From an uncultured Oscillospiraceae bacterium (lineage in GTDB: Bacteria; Bacillota; Clostridia; Oscillospirales; Acutalibacteraceae), in contig CASFLA010000006.1 of the NCBI GenBank assembly GCA_949295415.1, positions 1 to 32,553 on the forward strand: a stretch of 32,553 nucleotides of DNA, read 5' to 3'. Of the stretch, positions 23,053 through 29,983 are shown one piece after another. The translations under genes were made by a program, and so were the position numbers. Position 1 is the stretch's first letter; every line of letters begins with the position of its first letter. The notes beneath the pieces were generated by a model, which saw only the letters and a list, made by a program, of their open reading frames with translations, did not search any database and was not told where the DNA came from.

Positions 23053-24876
23053 TTAGCCCTTAATAATTGCCTTGAACTTACATGTTCCCATACAAGCGCC
23101 GCACTTCACGCACTTATCGGGGTCAATCTCGTAAGCAGGTAACTTCTTGCCGGGAGCAACATAATCAGTCTTAGTAATTGCACCTGCGGGGCAAGCCTTA
23201 GCGCACATACCGCAGCCAAAGCACTTATCCTTGATAATCTGGTATGTAAGAAGGTCTTTACATACGCCTGCAGGGCACTTCTTATCAATAATATGAGCCT
23301 CATACTCATCACGGAAGTAACGGAGAGTTGAGAGAACGGGGTTCGGAGCAGTCTGACCAAGGCCGCAAAGAGCATTCTTCTTGATGTAGTGGCAGAGCTC
23401 TTCCATCTTGTCAAGATCTTCCATTGTTGCCTGACCCTTGGTAATCTTATCGAGCATCTCAAGGAGTCTCTTTGTTCCTACGCGGCAGGGTGTGCACTTA
23501 CCGCAGGATTCATCAACAGTAAACTCCAAGAAGAACTTAGCAATATCAACCATACAGCTGTCTTCATCCATAACGATAAGACCGCCTGATCCCATCATAG
23601 AACCGATTGCAAGAAGGTTATCATAGTCAATCGGGGTATCAATAAGATGAGCAGGGATGCAACCGCCGGAAGGACCACCGGTCTGAGCTGCCTTGAACTT
23701 TTTGCCATTAGGAATACCGCCGCCGATTTCTTCAATAATCTGACGGAGAGTTGTTCCCATCGGAACCTCAACAAGACCGGTATTCTTAATCTTACCACCA
23801 AGAGCAAATACCTTAGTTCCCTTGGATTTCTCGGTTCCCATAGAAGCGAACCAATCAGCACCCTTTAAGATAATCTGAGGAATATTTGCATAGGTTTCAA
23901 CGTTGTTAAGAACGGTAGGCTTGCCGAAAAGACCCTTTGCTGCAGGGAACGGAGGACGGGGACGGGGTTCGCCGCGCTTACCCTCAATAGAGGTCATAAG
24001 AGCAGTTTCCTCACCGCAAACGAATGCACCTGCGCCAAGTCGGATTTCCATATCGAAATCGAAGCCTGTGCCGAAAATATCCTTACCTAAGAGGCCATAT
24101 TCACGAGCCTGCTTGATAGCGATGTTAAGACGGTGAACGGCAATAGGATACTCTGCACGAACATAAACGAAGCCCTTATTTGCGCCGATTGCATAACCTG
24201 CAATAGCCATAGCTTCGATAAGAGCGTGAGGGTCACCTTCAAGAACTGAACGGTCCATAAATGCACCGGGGTCGCCCTCGTCAGCGTTACAAGCAACATA
24301 CTTCTGGTCTGCATCGGGAACGAGGTTACGAGCCAATTCCCACTTCTTACCAGTGGGGAAGCCGCCGCCGCCACGCCCGCGAAGACCTGAATCTAAGATT
24401 TCTTTGATAACTTCATCAGGAGTCATCTCAGTTAATACTTTACCAAGAGCCTGATATCCGTCCATTGCGATATACTCCTCGATATTTTCGGGGTTGATAA
24501 CACCGCAGTTACGAAGAGCTACACGCTTCTGAGAACGGTAGAAAGCAGTATCGTTCAGAGAAAGGTTTTCAACATCAACTGTTGCTTCTCCTGCATCCTT
24601 ATAAACAAGATGCTCAACAACACGGCCTTTTAGGAGATGCTCGGAAACGATTTCCTTAACATCATCCTCGGTAACTCTAGAATAGAAAGTTCCGTCGGGA
24701 TAAACTATGACGACAGGACCGAGTGCGCAAAGACCGAAACAACCGGTCTGAACAATCTTAATCTCTTCTGCAAGACCGTTAGCTTCAATCTGCTGTGCGA
24801 AAGCATCCTGAATTGCCTTACTGCCCGAAGAGGTGCATCCTGTACCGCCACAAATCAGTACATGAGCGCGAATCAT
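23053..24876 (-). CDS. hydB: Hydrogenase NuoF-like flavoprotein subunit HydB/HndC
   Basis: 607 residues. An N-terminal thioredoxin-like [2Fe-2S] domain (C9, C14, C46, C50), NuoF core with FMN/NADH motif GLRGRGGGGFPTGKKW, SLBB segment, and the [4Fe-4S] motif ESCGKCTPCRVGT with a distal Cys in CGLGQT, then a C-terminal two-cluster ferredoxin (CFGCGMCAKACP, CVKCGACMGTC). In bifurcating hydrogenases this subunit holds the FMN where NADH and ferredoxin electrons are combined. It lies 19 nt before hydA and 25 nt after the small [2Fe-2S] gene; AGGAGG precedes the ATG. Confidence 0.97.
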   Translation of the reverse strand: MIRAHVLICGGTGCTSSGSKAIQDAFAQQIEANGLAEEIKIVQTGCFGLCALGPVVIVYPDGTFYSRVTEDDVKEIVSEHLLKGRVVEHLVYKDAGEATVDVENLSLNDTAFYRSQKRVALRNCGVINPENIEEYIAMDGYQALGKVLTEMTPDEVIKEILDSGLRGRGGGGFPTGKKWELARNLVPDADQKYVACNADEGDPGAFMDRSVLEGDPHALIEAMAIAGYAIGANKGFVYVRAEYPIAVHRLNIAIKQAREYGLLGKDIFGTGFDFDMEIRLGAGAFVCGEETALMTSIEGKRGEPRPRPPFPAAKGLFGKPTVLNNVETYANIPQIILKGADWFASMGTEKSKGTKVFALGGKIKNTGLVEVPMGTTLRQIIEEIGGGIPNGKKFKAAQTGGPSGGCIPAHLIDTPIDYDNLLAIGSMMGSGGLIVMDEDSCMVDIAKFFLEFTVDESCGKCTPCRVGTKRLLEMLDKITKGQATMEDLDKMEELCHYIKKNALCGLGQTAPNPVLSTLRYFRDEYEAHIIDKKCPAGVCKDLLTYQIIKDKCFGCGMCAKACPAGAITKTDYVAPGKKLPAYEIDPDKCVKCGACMGTCKFKAIIKG

Positions 24877-24901
24877 ATATTATACCTCCTAATATTATAC
24901 C

Positions 24902-25264
24902 TTATTTATTCATAATGTAGTCAGTAACTACTTTACCACCCTTAAGGTGCTTCTCAACAACCTCAGCAGCCTTTTCGGGAGTCATCTTAACATAGGTGAC
25001 CTTTTCCTTGTCAGCTTCATAAATCTCAACAACGGGTTCATACTGGCAAATGCCGATGCAACCTGTCTGGGTAACGGTTACCTTTGAGCTTAAGTCTGCA
25101 TCATTGATTGCCTCAACAAATGCGTTGAGAACGGGGCGTGCGCCTGCAGCAATACCGCAGGTTGCCATACCGACAACGACTCTGATATCTCCTGTTCCCT
25201 CTCTGAGAACAACCTTATCCTTCATTTTGTCTCTGATGGCGGCGAGTTCTGCCAATGATTTCAT
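24902..25264 (-). CDS. hndB: Small [2Fe-2S]-type ferredoxin-like hydrogenase subunit, HndB family
   Basis: 120 residues with a thioredoxin-like [2Fe-2S] fold: MATCGIAAGARPVLNAF and TQTGCIGICQYEPVVEIY. Three cysteines are obvious (C36, C68, C72); a fourth cluster ligand is not evident, which seems normal for HndB but makes cluster content uncertain. In Desulfovibrio HndABCD the homologue is part of the complex; trimeric HydABC enzymes lack it. So this organism probably makes a four-subunit Hnd-type enzyme. It is followed directly by hydB. Confidence 0.9.
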   Translation of the reverse strand: MKSLAELAAIRDKMKDKVVLREGTGDIRVVVGMATCGIAAGARPVLNAFVEAINDADLSSKVTVTQTGCIGICQYEPVVEIYEADKEKVTYVKMTPEKAAEVVEKHLKGGKVVTDYIMNK

Positions 25265-25288
25265 AATATTTCTTCCCTTCTAAAAATA

Positions 25289-25840
25289 TTAGTTTGATTG
25301 TTTATACTGTTCGTGTAAGGTTTCGGTTGCCCAGCCTAAAACCTCCACGCTATTCAGCGGAATATCCCCCAAAACTTCTCTCATCTGTCTTGTATCAAGG
25401 TTTATTTCCGTTCCATTCATTTTATGAACGAACAGAAAATCAATATCGGGGTTTCCTTGAATGAGAGTTATTATTGACTCAACAATATCGCCGAGCGGGG
25501 TCATATCTATATGGTTTTTATAAAAGAGTGCTTCGGTTTTTGTTCCATGAGAATCGGGATACTCGCTTTCATGGCGTGAGGTTATGTTAAAGCTTCCGCC
25601 TGTTTGCTCTGCTTGAAGCTTTAAAAGTGGTATTCCCATACCAACCTTTCTGGTGGTTCTCGTGGTGCAGAACGGGTTTGTTACACCCTCCAGAAAATCT
25701 TTTTTCATTCCGCAACCGTTATCCGAAATGATTATTCTCAATGTTTCTGTATCCTCAAGAATTTCAATTTTAACAAGACTTGCTCTTGCTTTTACCGAGT
25801 TCATCGCTATATCAAGAACATTGAGTGATAACTCTTTCAT
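25289..25840 (-). CDS. GHKL-fold ATP-binding protein, regulatory
   Basis: 183 residues. The ATP-binding fold has an N-box-like LDIAMNSVKARASLVKI, G1 box DNGCGM and a glycine-rich lid VGMGIPLLKLQAEQTGG, so it resembles histidine kinase/MutL ATPase domains, but with no His-phosphoacceptor domain or sensor. The C-terminal 80 residues (from HIDMTPLGDIVESI) are not recognised. It starts right after the PHP gene stop (TAGATG). Its location between hydrogenase genes suggests a signalling partner of the second hydrogenase-like protein upstream; that is inference. Confidence 0.85.
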   Translation of the reverse strand: MKELSLNVLDIAMNSVKARASLVKIEILEDTETLRIIISDNGCGMKKDFLEGVTNPFCTTRTTRKVGMGIPLLKLQAEQTGGSFNITSRHESEYPDSHGTKTEALFYKNHIDMTPLGDIVESIITLIQGNPDIDFLFVHKMNGTEINLDTRQMREVLGDIPLNSVEVLGWATETLHEQYKQSN

Positions 25841-26575
25841 CTATTTGCACCTCAGTATTTCAAAAAGACTTTGCCGAACTTTATCACTTGAAAACGGCTC
25901 ATCATCCAGCTCAAAATATGCGCTCTTATCTCTTATATCCCAAAGGAAGTGCGCATCTGAGCCAATTGTTATCAGCTTACTTTTTATAATAGGATACTTT
26001 TCCTTATATTCCTCTATTTTCTCGGCGTTATGAAATTCCGCGATTTTGAATGCGGGCTCCTCGGGAAAGGTTCCCAATGTTGCGATAACGCCATTGGCTT
26101 CTCTGTCAACATGCGCCGGAAACGATACCCCGTTAAAGCTGTCCACCAGCTCTAATACATCGTCATAAGAAATATCAGTGGCATTAGATAAAAGGTATTC
26201 ATCTGTGCCAATTATATTATCCTCTTCATCAAGTATCAGCTGGTCGCCGAAAATATCGGTGCGGTTTTTAATTCTTATTCGGTGCTTTTCGATTTCCTCT
26301 CCAAAGCTTAATGTTTCATCGAGCTTTTCGAAAAGGCAGACAATATGAATATCCTCCGCCGTTGTAAGCTCCATTCCCGCAACCGCTATAAGGCCGTTTT
26401 GCTTTGCCGCTTTAAAAAAAGCAGGGCAGTTTTTAACGGTATTATGGTCGGTCAACGCAACAATGTTAAGTCCCGCCAGGGTTGCCATTCCGGCAATGTT
26501 CTGAGGAGTCATATCATTGTCCGCGCAGGGTGACAAACAGGAATGAATATGAAAATCGTAATAATAGCGGTTCAT
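25841..26575 (-). CDS. PHP-domain metallo-phosphoesterase
   Basis: 244 residues. Metal-binding motifs of the PHP family are all present: DFHIHSCLSP, LTDHNTVKNCPAF, GMELTT plus DIHIVCLF, PAHVDRE and SDAHFLWDI. PHP proteins hydrolyse phosphoester bonds in nucleotides, histidinol phosphate or DNA; the substrate here is unknown. Its start overlaps the stop of the preceding DRTGG gene by one base (TAATG). Its place inside a hydrogenase operon between DRTGG and GHKL proteins suggests a role in signalling (for example turnover of a nucleotide bound by DRTGG), which is speculation. Confidence 0.9.
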   Translation of the reverse strand: MNRYYYDFHIHSCLSPCADNDMTPQNIAGMATLAGLNIVALTDHNTVKNCPAFFKAAKQNGLIAVAGMELTTAEDIHIVCLFEKLDETLSFGEEIEKHRIRIKNRTDIFGDQLILDEEDNIIGTDEYLLSNATDISYDDVLELVDSFNGVSFPAHVDREANGVIATLGTFPEEPAFKIAEFHNAEKIEEYKEKYPIIKSKLITIGSDAHFLWDIRDKSAYFELDDEPFSSDKVRQSLFEILRCK

Positions 26576-26901
26576 TATAATACCTTTGAAAGCTTAACAG
26601 CTATTTCGTAGGCAGGTTCAGCCGATGCGAGAATATTTATTCCCTTATTCAAGGCCACCTCGATAACATCATTCTCAAGCTCAACGCCTTCTGCAAGAAT
26701 AATACAAGCAGTATCGGCCAACGCCGCAACAGCGGCAATATTAACATTGGACATAATGGTTATCCAAGCATCGCCTTGATTTGCTCTACCCATGACCCAA
26801 CTGAGCAAATCACCGATATAAGCACCGGTAACCTCGCGTGAACCATCGGCAAGAACAACTGTTTTCAAGCCGCATTCTTTAATCAACTGCTCAACTGTCA
26901 T
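26575..26901 (-). CDS. DRTGG-domain protein 2
   Basis: 108 residues from the ATG that follows GGTGA at 6 nt; a GTG three codons upstream is possible. The whole protein is one DRTGG-type domain (TGAYIGDLLSWVMGRANQGDAWITIMSNVNIAAVAALADTACIILAEG). The domain's ligand is not established; it is often found with CBS domains and in phosphotransacetylase N-termini. It is a distant paralogue of the protein at 28617-28973, and the two flank the second hydrogenase-like gene. Confidence 0.85.
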   Translation of the reverse strand: MTVEQLIKECGLKTVVLADGSREVTGAYIGDLLSWVMGRANQGDAWITIMSNVNIAAVAALADTACIILAEGVELENDVIEVALNKGINILASAEPAYEIAVKLSKVL

Positions 26902-26922
26902 AGCTTTCACCGTCCAAAACCG

Positions 26923-28179
26923 TTATTTGTTTTCGTTTTTGTAGCGATTGATAACACAAGCGTCAACCTTTGCTACACCCTTTATAACATCCTCTGCAAA
27001 GGCTCTACAGTTAGGAGCACCGCAGGAACCGCAATCGATTCCGGGCAAGGTTTCTCTCAAACGCTGAATATCGCCCATCATTCTCATTGATTCGGCAATA
27101 TTTGAGCCAAGCCTTGTCATAGGACTGTAATCAGGAACGCCCTCAAAGAAGCATTCCGCAGGGATATGATGCTGGTCATCAGTTAAAAAGTTTTGCGAAA
27201 CCGGAAGATATCTTCTTAAGGTTTGCAATCTGGCTTTGGCGATAAACGGATTTTCCATTGTCATAACTCCGCCGACGCAGCCGCCCGTGCAGGCATTCAA
27301 CTCAATAAACTCAAGCTGCGGTATCATCCCGTTTTCAATCTGGTCGAGCATTTTTATAACATTTTCAATTCCGTCAGCCGCAAGATATTTATCATTAAAT
27401 ATCGCGGTTGCCTCGCCGCCCGAGGTTGCCCAGCTTATACCTATCATTCCCGAATGGGAAACCGGTGTCGGAGTCATCTCCCGGCGCATAAGGTTTATTA
27501 GCATAAAATAGACATCGCTGATGGAAACAACCATATCAATATTGCTCTTATAGTTACCAAAACCGTTTTTAACATAGCTTGTTTTAGCGGGACAGGGAGA
27601 TATAAAGCAGATACCGATATCCTTTTCTGTTAGTTCCGGATGCTTTTCTAATGCCCTCTTTCTTGCATTCATCGCCGCAATTTCCATCGGCGGAAGCAAG
27701 GGCAAAAGATTATCCTTAAGATAAGGGAAGCGCAACGCAATAAGTCTTGCGATTACCGGACAAGCCGAGCTTATAACCGGCTTTTTGATGCCCTCTGTCT
27801 TTAAGAACAGACGGGTGTATTCCGAAACATACTCTGCGGCCTGAGATACCTCATATACCTCATTAAAGCCCATATCAAGCAGGCCCTGGAGAACATAATC
27901 GATATCGTCAAGCTCCTCAAATTGACCGTAAAGAGTCGGTGCCGGAAGTGCAATTCTCCATTTATACTGAGATAAATTATCAAGCTTATTGCAAGCGGCA
28001 CGCTTGGCTTTATGGGGACACACCCTGATGCATTCACCGCAATCGATGCAGCGGTCAGGATTGATGACGGCATGGCCATCCTTAATTCTGATAGCTTCGG
28101 TTGGACAATGCCTGAGGCATGTGGTGCATCCGGTGCATTTTTCCCTATCGAGTAAGACCGAATGTTCGTATGTATTCAT
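26923..28179 (-). CDS. PAS-less [FeFe]-hydrogenase-like iron-sulfur protein (putative sensory, group C/D type)
   Basis: 418 residues. The N-terminus has two [4Fe-4S] clusters (CTGCTTCLRHCP; CIDCGECIRVCP). The hydrogenase domain keeps the four H-cluster cysteines: C140 (SSACPV), C196 (SPCPAK), C297 and C301 (NACTGGC). The residue before C140, where catalytic enzymes have the proton-relay Cys, is A139, as in sensory hydrogenases (HydS). The C-terminus is a further [4Fe-4S] motif, CGSCGAPNCRAFAEDV plus C408. No PAS domain is present. It could sense H2 or redox state and signal to the adjacent ATPases and DRTGG proteins. This is inference from family and context. Confidence 0.9.
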   Translation of the reverse strand: MNTYEHSVLLDREKCTGCTTCLRHCPTEAIRIKDGHAVINPDRCIDCGECIRVCPHKAKRAACNKLDNLSQYKWRIALPAPTLYGQFEELDDIDYVLQGLLDMGFNEVYEVSQAAEYVSEYTRLFLKTEGIKKPVISSACPVIARLIALRFPYLKDNLLPLLPPMEIAAMNARKRALEKHPELTEKDIGICFISPCPAKTSYVKNGFGNYKSNIDMVVSISDVYFMLINLMRREMTPTPVSHSGMIGISWATSGGEATAIFNDKYLAADGIENVIKMLDQIENGMIPQLEFIELNACTGGCVGGVMTMENPFIAKARLQTLRRYLPVSQNFLTDDQHHIPAECFFEGVPDYSPMTRLGSNIAESMRMMGDIQRLRETLPGIDCGSCGAPNCRAFAEDVIKGVAKVDACVINRYKNENK

Positions 28180-28201
28180 AGCTTTCCTTTGTAAAACCGC
28201 T

Positions 28202-28624
28202 TTAGAAATTAACGCACATAGTTATCTTTGTGCCCTTTCCGAGAACGGTTTCAATCTTCATATCATCAGTGTATCTTTTCATATTGGGAAGACCCATACC
28301 TGCTCCGAATCCTAAAGAACGGATATTATCGGGCGCAGTTGAGAAGCCTTCCTTCATGGCGAGCTCAACATTGGCAATACCGGGGCCCTCATCATCGAGA
28401 ATAATCTCGATTTTGTTTTCATAGACCGCAACCTCGGCTTTACCGCCGCCGGCATGGATTACCATATTTATCTCGCCTTCATACATTGCAATAGAAACGC
28501 GACGGATTATTTCCGCAGGTATTCCAATCTCTCTCAGGTTCTTTTTAACCTGAACAGAAGCCTGACCTGCTAAGGTGAAATTTTCACCGTCAACATTGTA
28601 ACGGAATCTGACTGCATCACTCAT
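28202..28624 (-). CDS. RsbW/SpoIIAB-like ATP-binding protein
   Basis: 140 residues. A GHKL ATPase of the anti-sigma/serine kinase class: N box VSIAMYEGEINMVIHA, G1 box LDDEGPGI, G2 box GFGAGMGLPNMKRY and GKGTKITM at the end. Start chosen at the ATG that overlaps the upstream DRTGG gene by 8 nt, with a GGGGCGGG stretch before it. No cognate anti-anti-sigma or sigma gene is present, so a classical partner-switch is not shown. It directly precedes the hydrogenase-like gene and may work as its output kinase. Confidence 0.88.
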   Translation of the reverse strand: MSDAVRFRYNVDGENFTLAGQASVQVKKNLREIGIPAEIIRRVSIAMYEGEINMVIHAGGGKAEVAVYENKIEIILDDEGPGIANVELAMKEGFSTAPDNIRSLGFGAGMGLPNMKRYTDDMKIETVLGKGTKITMCVNF

Positions 28625-28973
28625 TAGTAACACCCGCCCCTGTAAGACCACCTGCATAAAGCTTGCCGCAGGCGTTATACATTATGTTGTCGGTCGAAAG
28701 GAGAATCATCGAGTTTTCTCTTGCGAGCTCAATCATCTCATCGGTCGGCATTTTAGAGCGAACGAACACAATGCAACCCATATCCATCATGACAGCGGTG
28801 CGAATAACCTGAGCATTTACAAGACCGGTAATCAAAATTGCCTGGTCTTTAACATATGCTAAAACATCACTCATCATGTCGCTGCCGAAAGCCGAATTAA
28901 CCTCGCGGTCGAGCTTATCCTCGCCGCATATTACTTTTGCATCCAACAGCTCTTTTATTTGGCTGATTTTCAT
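28617..28973 (-). CDS. DRTGG-domain protein 1
   Basis: 118 residues: an N-terminal helix-containing stretch KISQIKELLDAKVICGEDKL, then the DRTGG core (VNSAFGSDMMSDVLAYVKDQAILITG; QVIRTAVMMDMGCIVFVRS). The start lies 25 nt after hydC. Ligand unknown. It shows the same general layout as the second DRTGG protein in this operon (26575-26901), though they are quite divergent in sequence. Confidence 0.85.
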   Translation of the reverse strand: MKISQIKELLDAKVICGEDKLDREVNSAFGSDMMSDVLAYVKDQAILITGLVNAQVIRTAVMMDMGCIVFVRSKMPTDEMIELARENSMILLSTDNIMYNACGKLYAGGLTGAGVTNE

Positions 28974-28998
28974 AAAGTTAATTCCTTTTTATAAAATA

Positions 28999-29496
28999 TT
29001 AGTCGCTGTATTTTGCAATAATTCCGTCAATATCCTTATCGGTAAGACGACCGTAAACATCCTCGTTAACGGTAAGAACCGGTGCAAGACCGCAAGCACC
29101 GATGCAACGGCAAGCCTCTAAAGAGAACTTTCCGTCAGCAGTGCATTCGCCTGCTTTAATACCGAGAACCTCAGTAAGACGGTCGATAAGGCTCTGTGCG
29201 CCCTTAACATAGCAAGCAGTTCCAAGGCAAACAGAGATGTTATATTTACCCTTGGGTGAAAGAGCAAACTGTGCATAGAAGGTTGCGATACCGTAAACCT
29301 CTTCAACAGATACGCCTAAACCCTTAGCAATCATCTGCTGAACTTCAAGCGGCAGATAACCGTAAATTTCCTGTGCCTCCTGCATAACCTGCATCAATGA
29401 GCCTTCGATGTGCTTCTTTTCTTCGATAACAGCCATCAACTTGGCTTCCTGCTCAGGTGTTCCATTAAAAGGAATCTTGCTGGCATTTTTTTTCAT
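28999..29496 (-). CDS. hydC: Hydrogenase NuoE-like [2Fe-2S] subunit HydC/HndA
   Basis: 165 residues from the ATG preceded by AGGAGGAG; the longer open frame lies in the promoter leader. An N-terminal helical part (LMQVMQEAQEIYGYLPLEVQQMIAKGLGVSVEEVYGIATFYAQF) precedes a thioredoxin-like [2Fe-2S] domain with CLGTAC and CRCIGAC ligands. NuoE-type subunits pass NADH-derived electrons to the NuoF-like subunit. It is the first gene of the ten-gene operon although its functional partners hndB, hydB and hydA are 4-6 kb further down, the six regulatory-looking genes lying between. Confidence 0.95.
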   Translation of the reverse strand: MKKNASKIPFNGTPEQEAKLMAVIEEKKHIEGSLMQVMQEAQEIYGYLPLEVQQMIAKGLGVSVEEVYGIATFYAQFALSPKGKYNISVCLGTACYVKGAQSLIDRLTEVLGIKAGECTADGKFSLEACRCIGACGLAPVLTVNEDVYGRLTDKDIDGIIAKYSD

Positions 29497-29587
29497 AAGC
29501 TTCTCCTCCTGGTTAAGAATAATGATTAAAGCTGATTTTGGCGACATTTTTTAAGCGCATACCGCTCCAATCTGCATAACCTTTAAA

Positions 29588-29616
29588 ATTATAACAGACT
29601 TTTGTCGAAAAGTCTA
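29588..29616 (-). promoter_or_regulatory. Likely sigma-A promoter of the hydrogenase operon
   Basis: Minus strand: TAGACT, 17-nt spacer, TATAAT, with the start about 85 nt before the hydC ATG. The -10 is perfect, the -35 matches four of six; a weak -35 would suit an activated or repressible promoter. The spacer holds the repeat described at 29597-29642. Confidence 0.6.
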
Positions 29617-29642
29617 TAGATATAATCGAAAATCTAGACGAA
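29597..29642. promoter_or_regulatory. Candidate operator: paired repeats and Spo0A-box-like site
   Basis: TCGAAAAGTCTA (from 29605) recurs as TCGAAAATCTA (from 29626) exactly 21 bp later, two helical turns. The first copy is inside the palindrome GACTTTT-GTCG-AAAAGTC (29597-29614) within the promoter spacer and contains TTGTCGAA, the Spo0A box core; the second is just upstream of the -35. The arrangement suggests a dimeric regulator; its identity is unknown. Confidence 0.55.
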
Positions 29643-29646
29643 ATTC

Positions 29647-29706
29647 TTAACAAAATAGTTAAAATATTTTTAGCAGTTTTGGCGCAATACACAGTTAGCC
29701 AAAACT
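29647..29706. repeat. Two inverted repeats between divergent promoters
   Basis: TTAAC-6 nt-GTTAA (29647-29662) and AGTTTTGGC-14 nt-GCCAAAACT (29675-29706). The right part of the second can alternatively pair as GTTAG-CCAAAA-CTAAC. The region lies between the hydrogenase operon and the XRE remnant, and is suitable for regulator binding; no named factor matches. Confidence 0.5.
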
Positions 29707-29726
29707 AACCCTGCTTGAATCGTATA

Positions 29727-29755
29727 TTGGCATTGTGAAACTCTCAGATTATAAT
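29727..29755 (+). promoter_or_regulatory. Sigma-A promoter upstream of the XRE remnant
   Basis: TTGGCA, 17-nt spacer, TATAAT. A strong promoter, so a transcript of about 220 nt to the terminator at 29946-29981 is likely. Confidence 0.8.
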
Positions 29756-29809
29756 TCTAATACGGAATTAACAAAGCTTATACATAAAATAAATAATGAG
29801 AGTTGAATT

Positions 29810-29932
29810 ATGAAGAATAGAACAAAGAAATACGGCAATTGCAATCTTGTCGGACAAATCAGGATTGCAACTGATAAAGAATTATTTGTTATTGCTAAAA
29901 TTCTTGATGTTAAAACAGACGAATTATTTTAA
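29810..29932 (+). pseudogene. 40-codon remnant of an XRE-family helix-turn-helix regulator
   Basis: The short frame reads MKNRTKKYGNCNLVGQIRIA, then TDKELFVIAKILDVKTDELF. The first half resembles the N-terminus of XRE regulators (xxYGNxNLVGxRIRxAR) and the second their last helix and end (ELxxIAKxLDVSxDxLF), but the recognition helices in between, some 35 residues, are missing. It looks like an internal deletion with the frame kept. GAGAG precedes the ATG; an intact promoter and a terminator flank it. It may be dead, a short regulator-interfering peptide, or the carrier of a small RNA. It is too short for usual gene callers. Confidence 0.6.
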
Positions 29933-29945
29933 AAGCACCCGAAAC

Positions 29946-29981
29946 AAAAATGCCCTGCTGCGATTGCAGCAGGGCATTTTT
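29946..29981. terminator. Bidirectional terminator between the XRE remnant and thrS
   Basis: A 16-bp stem AAAAATGCCCTGCTGC/GCAGCAGGGCATTTTT with a GATT loop; T runs on both strands. It is 3 nt after the thrS stop and 14 nt after the remnant's stop. Confidence 0.93.
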
Positions 29982-29983
29982 TA

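Noticed and set aside
28202..28624. Complete partner-switch (RsbV/RsbW/sigma) system
   Set aside because: Only the ATPase is present; neither an anti-anti-sigma factor nor a sigma gene lies nearby.
29647..29662. Rex (redox regulator) binding site upstream of hydC
   Set aside because: The half sites face the wrong way: TTAAC-6 nt-GTTAA instead of TTGTTAA-4 nt-TTAACAA. Only a single Rex-like half site remains.
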